Positions 59,415-64,000 of a stretch of 64,000 bases of DNA are shown piece after piece. A program made the position numbers and the translations under genes. The stretch comes from Takakia lepidozioides (lineage: Eukaryota; Streptophyta; Takakiopsida; Takakiales; Takakiaceae). The stretch spans positions 2,914,001-2,978,000 of the forward strand of contig CM060731.1 of the NCBI GenBank assembly GCA_030704615.1, given 5' to 3'. A model generated the notes under the pieces. That model was not told the DNA's origin and searched no databases. It saw nothing but the letters and a program-made list of their open reading frames with translations. Numbering within the stretch: position 1 is the stretch's first letter; every line of letters begins with the position of its first letter.

Positions 59415-60579
59415 TTCATCCTTCTCAGGATGAAAAACATCTGCCAGCCTGTACGCCCGACGGACGTTGTCCGTTTCTCATTCGCGGAAGATGAAAGACA
59501 TTGTGCGTTCATCCTGTCTTGAACTTGACGGACGCAGTCTGCATTTCATCTAGGTTAGATGAAAAACATCGGGGGTTTAAAACAACTTTTTTATACCTGT
59601 CTTGCCCCATATTTAGGTCCTATCAGATGAAGTCCTTTTTCATCCAGGTTGGATAAAAATTGACGGGAGTTTTGCAACTCATAGGTATTTAGTGAAGAAA
59701 TGTTTCACTAGGGAAAAATTTGTATTTTGGATTAAAAAAAAATCCAAAATTCCCTGCAACCCATTTTTTCAATTTTTTCAATTTTTTCAAAGATGGAAGT
59801 CGGGACAACAATTCCATAAACCCAGTTTCTAGAGGGAGAGAGAGGGAGAGAGAGGGAGAGATCAGGAAACCAAAAAAAAATTAAAAAATTAAAAAAATGG
59901 GGGGGGGAGGTGACTGAGCAGCTGTTGCTCAGCAGCTGCAGCTGCTCGGTCACTCCCCCCCCACATTTTTTTTTTCTTTGTTGCCCCCTCTCTCCCTCTG
60001 TCTCTCTCTCTATTGGGAATTGGCAGTTTGCTATCAGTGTTGACTTCTTGTTTTCTCATCCTCTATCGGCTTTTTCATCCATACCGGATGAGCCACCAGG
60101 ATGGACACTGAGTTACCGCTAGGATGGTTCTTTTGGCTTTTTCATACCTCCTTTATTGACTCTCATCCATACCGGATGAGTCTCCATGGAAGAAAAAAAT
60201 TACCTCTATGGAGGTTGCCAACAACATCCTGTTTTTTCATCCATACCGGTTGAAAAACTACCAGGATAATATTTTTTTTCATTCCTCTTTTATTGACTCT
60301 TTTATCCATACCAGATGGTCTGGTAAGGAATGATAAAATTACCTAGATGGAGGTAAGACACTGCCACGGATGATATTCCCTATTTTTCATCCTGACATAA
60401 GTGATCTGTCTATGGATGATGTGATTATGGCCTGGAATTGATCTTTACTACCCCTAATTATGATTAATTACGGTGGAAACCCTAACCCCTACCCCAAAAC
60501 CTATTTTTAACCTTGTTGCGGATGAAATCCGTCGGGGTATACGGATGCATCCTACTGTTTTTCATCCACAGATGAAAAA
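59415..60579. repeat. Array of short palindromes of the TTTTTCATCC...GGATGAAAAA type
   Basis: At least seven: 59,415-59,434 (TTCATCCTTCTCAGGATGAA), 59,544-59,564 (9-bp arms, GGT loop), 59,636-59,659, 60,074-60,092, 60,162-60,180 (CTCATCCATACCGGATGAG), 60,232-60,258 and 60,558-60,579 (TTTTTCATC arms). Weaker forms lie at about 60,301 and 60,386. Loops differ while arms stay related. Confidence 0.85.
59830..60015. repeat. Large imperfect hairpin B, related to hairpin A
   Basis: GTGACTGAGCAGC (59,910-59,922) pairs with GCTGCTCGGTCAC (59,941-59,953). The outer arms are a GAGAGGGAGAGA run (59,832-59,861) and CTCTCTCCCTCT (59,986 onward), with TTTGTTGCCCCC as in hairpin A. Confidence 0.85.
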
Positions 60580-62258
60580 TCGGGGGACAAAAAACTCTAT
60601 GTCGTCTCTCCCGCTGTCAGAAGCACGCGATGTGCTTTTGAGCTTGCGAGGAGAGTGTTATAGCGGACGTGCTTTGGTGGCTGCCCCATTTGTGGTGTCG
60701 TACCCATGCTGGACGAGCGCCTGAGGGGGCGCGAAGGCGGCGCCTTGTCTCTCTTGCAGCGGGAAACACTGCTATGAATGCAATGGCATCTTCCCTCCTC
60801 TGGCTTTTTTTGTACTTAGCAAGGGCGCTTATGCTAGGAAGTTCTCTCCCTCCTTTCTAGTGCCTTGCGATTGTGCCTGCTTTGCTTCATTGCTTATGTG
60901 CTTTGTGGCGGCGGCTTGCTGCGGGTGGTGATGGCATATAACCCTCTTCCCCAATCGCTTAAGGTGCCTTTGGAGTTTAGGGATTCTCATGTTCTTATCT
61001 TTTTCTCTTGCTTTTGAGTTTCTTAGTTGACATCGATGACAAATGTGAGGGTTTGTGATTCACCGGGGTTCCACAATCCTCACTAACCTGTTGGTTTTTG
61101 TGGGGGCTTGTGATGGGACCAGGTGAGGATCCTCACCTACTTTGAAGTTTCTTGAGCATGCAGATTGGGATATGGGCTGAGGAGACCTATGGGTTTTGCG
61201 CTGTGAGGTGGCTGCTGCCTGCAGCCCCGATTTCAACCCGACTGCCCCTGGTTTGGCATGCTACAGCCTGCGTTTTGGCCTTTGTCGTTCTGCCGCCGAT
61301 GCGCAGCTCGGCCTGACTGGCCTGTTTCCTAAGGCTTGCATACAAACCATACCCTACCTTTTGATCTTTGACAACAAGGCCTGTGGATTATTGAGCTAGG
61401 TTGTAGGCTCTTTTGGCCGAAGAGGATCTGGTTTTTGGTGGTATGTTTTTGGCGGTTTTGGGTGTCTATGGACATGGTAGCCTTGAAGGTTATGGCGGCA
61501 GCCTGGTAGGGCACCGCCCTGCTCCTTTTTGGGCCTGCTTCTGATTTGTACTGGATCATAGTAAGGTGTTCTTTGCATGTTTTAGCATGGAACTCTTGAA
61601 GGATGAGAATGGGATCCTACCTATAGTTTTGGCTCTGTCATGACATCAGGCCTATGACCTGCAATCTGGTTTTTTATATACAAAAGAGGCTGGATCTCGG
61701 CTGTTCATGCTACTTGTTTGTACAAATCTTGAACCTGCAATTTGACAGGCTGAATTCACATTCCCTTGACACCTTGTATGATCACATGTCTCGAGGTGAA
61801 TACAAATAATATGGAATTTATTTCATCTTGCTCAAGTTGGACTGCTTGGTGGCATACTGAGATTCTGACAAATTGCAGGCTGGTCCTTATGCCTTGGCTA
61901 ATGCATGACCTGCCATAATTAATGGCTGAAAAGGTAGGTTGCTGCAACCCGTGGGTCATGTCCAAGACGTATGTGTGAAAATGTGTCTTGAAATGGTAAT
62001 AGGGCAGGCTGGACCATGGTACCCTGCCCCTTGTATAACCTCGGCACTTTTGTGCTCCTTCAATACTTGACCTGCTGGTAAGGTATGTGTACAGGCTGAA
62101 CCAAGAGGCCTTGCAGCCTGAACAGGGACACCAATATCTTATCTTGTCCCACACAAGAACAAACCCCGCCCTCCCACCCTGTTTTGTCTTGGATGATTGG
62201 GTGGTGTCTTTTGGGATGATTTGACAAGACTGGAAGTGTGAGATAGTGCCCTATTTAG
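60580..62258. other. No gene recognised
   Basis: T/G-rich plus strand with short open frames only. No domain, RNA gene or long repeat identified. Confidence 0.5.
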
Positions 62259-62259
62259 G

Positions 62260-63215
62260 GCTGTTTATGTCTTTAATTGACAATGACCCTTATGGGTCCT
62301 GTCCATGTCTTGACATGACGTGAATATCTTCCCTCTCTCTTTTTAACTTTTTCTGCAGAGGGGTCGACTCTGAGGTTAAGAAAACCATGCTTTGTCGCAT
62401 TATTAGACCTGTCTTGGAGTATGGATCTGCAATATGGGTTGATAAATCTGACTTAGAGACTGTAGTGTCCAAAGCCATGTCTGTTGCCATGAGATTGTCT
62501 GATGAAAATGAAGTTAGGCAGAAAACTTCCCTGAACTTATTTCCAGTCGGTGACATGGGGGAGGACATCTTGGATGACCTCAAGGGTCTACCCACTCTCG
62601 GCACTAGGCTGAAATTTAAACTCAGGGCAGGAAGCCTACCTTTGAACAACAAACAGAAGCAGAGAGGAAAGGGAGAGTGCAATTGCCCGTTATGTGGGCA
62701 ATCTGAAGACAATACTCATTTTATGATACACTGTCCGGGGTTCTCTCACCAAAGAGACGCTCTCTTCAAATCTATCAAGGGAATTGTGCCTATACCTCTG
62801 TTTACCAACTTTGAAAGTCTCAAGGCTGAGCCAAAAGCCCAGGCCCTCCTGAGGCCTAGTTATTGGGCAAATCACACACAGCAGATTGATGCTTGTGTGA
62901 AGGGATTTCTAGAGGATATCTGGAAAACCCAGATTAATTCTATATATGAAGGTAAGTCTTACTACCAACGTCAGCCCTTGACAGAGGCAGGTTCTGTCCC
63001 TTTTGTTTCCGCTCAAACTGGGCGCCGGGACAATGGCCACCAGGCTACGACAAACAACGTCTTATGAGTACAATCTTTTTAACTTTTTCTGCACCCTCTC
63101 TCCCTTGTGGTTTGTTTATTTTTGTGAGCAGCAAAAAAAAAAAGGAAGATACTTTTTGTCATGTCAAGACAAAGACAGGACCCCTAGGGTCATTGTCATT
63201 AAAGAATAAATAGAC
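62260..63215. mobile_element. Inverted-repeat-bounded segment carrying a reverse-transcriptase fragment
   Basis: Left arm (about 62,262-62,335) and right arm (about 63,150-63,215, inverted) share GACAATGACCC, GGGTCCTGTC and GTCTTGACATGAC, with roughly 80% identity by eye. A 20-bp direct repeat, TCTTTTTAACTTTTTCTGCA, flanks the inner part (62,338 and 63,074). No target duplication was identified. Confidence 0.65.
62387..63067 (+). pseudogene. C-terminal fragment of a non-LTR retrotransposon reverse transcriptase
   Basis: A 226-codon open frame starting inside the reverse-transcriptase thumb (RIIRPVLEYGSAIW). It continues ENEVRQKTSLNLFPVGDMGE, LPTLGTRLKFKLRAGSLPL, and a zinc-binding CNCPLCGQSEDNTHFMIHC that typifies RVT-associated C-termini, then ANHTQQIDACVKGFLEDIW. 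The catalytic palm is absent. It is the most intact of three related fragments in the window (the others at 57.4-58.9 kb). The ATG is internal to the family, so translation is not implied. Confidence 0.85.
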
Positions 63216-64000
63216 ATATCAGCCACTTAATAGTGGCACCATCCATCAATCATCAAGCTTAGAAAATCCAGAATTGCATCCATGCATAGTAATGTGTTCA
63301 TGTCAGTATTATTCATAATCCATAGAGTATGCCACTAATGCTGATTGACCACCAGTCAAGATCATGATACACTTACAGAGGTCTGGGTGGGATGGCGGGT
63401 ACTTGACCATGTTTTGGCCTTGATGTGGTGCAGGTCTTATAGTCGTACAAATTTACTGTCTGCAAGCTGTAATCCAAGCATACTTACTAAAACCCCATGG
63501 GTGTCATGGAGGGTTTTCTTAAAAAAGAAAGGAACACTTGGATATCACATATTTAAATACCTTGCCTTGCCAGTATTTGTTTAGACTGGTGTGCAGTACA
63601 GCTTGCCCCCACAGGGGATGTGGATATGTCTGGTAAGTTTTCCAGAACACCCCTATACCTTTATTTCTTGCTACAGCTGAAAATCAAAGCTCATGACACA
63701 ACAAGGTAAATATAAATGACTGCATACACATCCTGTGACAGTATATGATACTGTCAGTACACACTTCACATCATTCCACATTTGACCATTTCATTACATC
63801 ATGTCTAGGGGGTATTTCCACTTGACCACCCTGGCTGCCTCAAAAACCAGTTACCATTTATATTACTGCCATATTTCAGTGTCAGCCGAATAGCCACAGG
63901 CAAAAACTTCACCATACCCTGGCCTAAGCATCTAGCTAACAAAGCCATTTGGGTTGGAACATAACAGGGGCCTTTTACCAACAGAGGTACCCGAGTAGCT
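63216..64000. other. No gene seen
   Basis: Short frames only; no recognisable domain or repeat before the window ends. Confidence 0.5.

Overview
The window is nuclear DNA of a land plant. Three conserved plant genes with short exons and GT-AG introns sit in its left third. The rest is mostly transposable elements (TEs). Nothing fixes the species. The TE load and element types would suit a non-seed plant such as a fern or lycophyte, but that is a weak inference.

Layout. 1-11.8 kb: a plastid rhodanese-like gene (STR9 type, cut by the window edge) and a YODA-type MAP kinase kinase kinase, both on the minus strand. 12-16.3 kb: tRNA-derived SINE-like elements and non-coding tandem repeats that look like the 3' end of an LTR element. 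17.8-20.5 kb: a complete eight-exon Ran GTPase gene with a triplicated repeat downstream. 21.35-22.5 kb: a 5'-truncated LINE. 25.3-28.5 kb: a gag-only retroelement.

29,392-40,718: an 11.3-kb Mutator-like (MULE) element with matching terminal inverted repeats and an exact 10-bp target-site duplication. It has two divergent genes. The plus-strand gene is a transposase with a WRKY/GCM1-like zinc finger, a DDE-type core and a SWIM finger. The minus-strand gene encodes a protein with a ParB/sulfiredoxin-like domain and a C-terminal circularly permuted (beta-class-like) DNA methyltransferase fold. Two introns of the minus-strand gene hold eleven copies of a roughly 20-bp palindrome related to GAATGTCGTCAACGACATTC, about 100 bp apart. 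This cargo plus its candidate binding-site array is the strongest candidate here for an undescribed system.

42,659-56,255: a decayed CACTA (En/Spm) element with a TNPA-like gene, a broken Tnp2 gene and a SET-domain (protein lysine methyltransferase-like) gene. A Ty3-type retrotransposon (44.7-52.1 kb) with lesions in gag and pol fills its middle, and the Tnp2 core is missing at the same junction. Two neighbouring DNA transposons therefore each carry a methyltransferase-type gene of different chemistry.

56.3-64 kb: short tandem duplications, copies of one non-LTR reverse transcriptase tail, two related large hairpins, an array of TTTTTCATCC-type palindromes, and an inverted-repeat-bounded segment holding a reverse transcriptase fragment.

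Many element genes show single-base frame breaks. These could be decay or uncorrected long-read indels, so intactness of the element proteins cannot be judged from this sequence alone.
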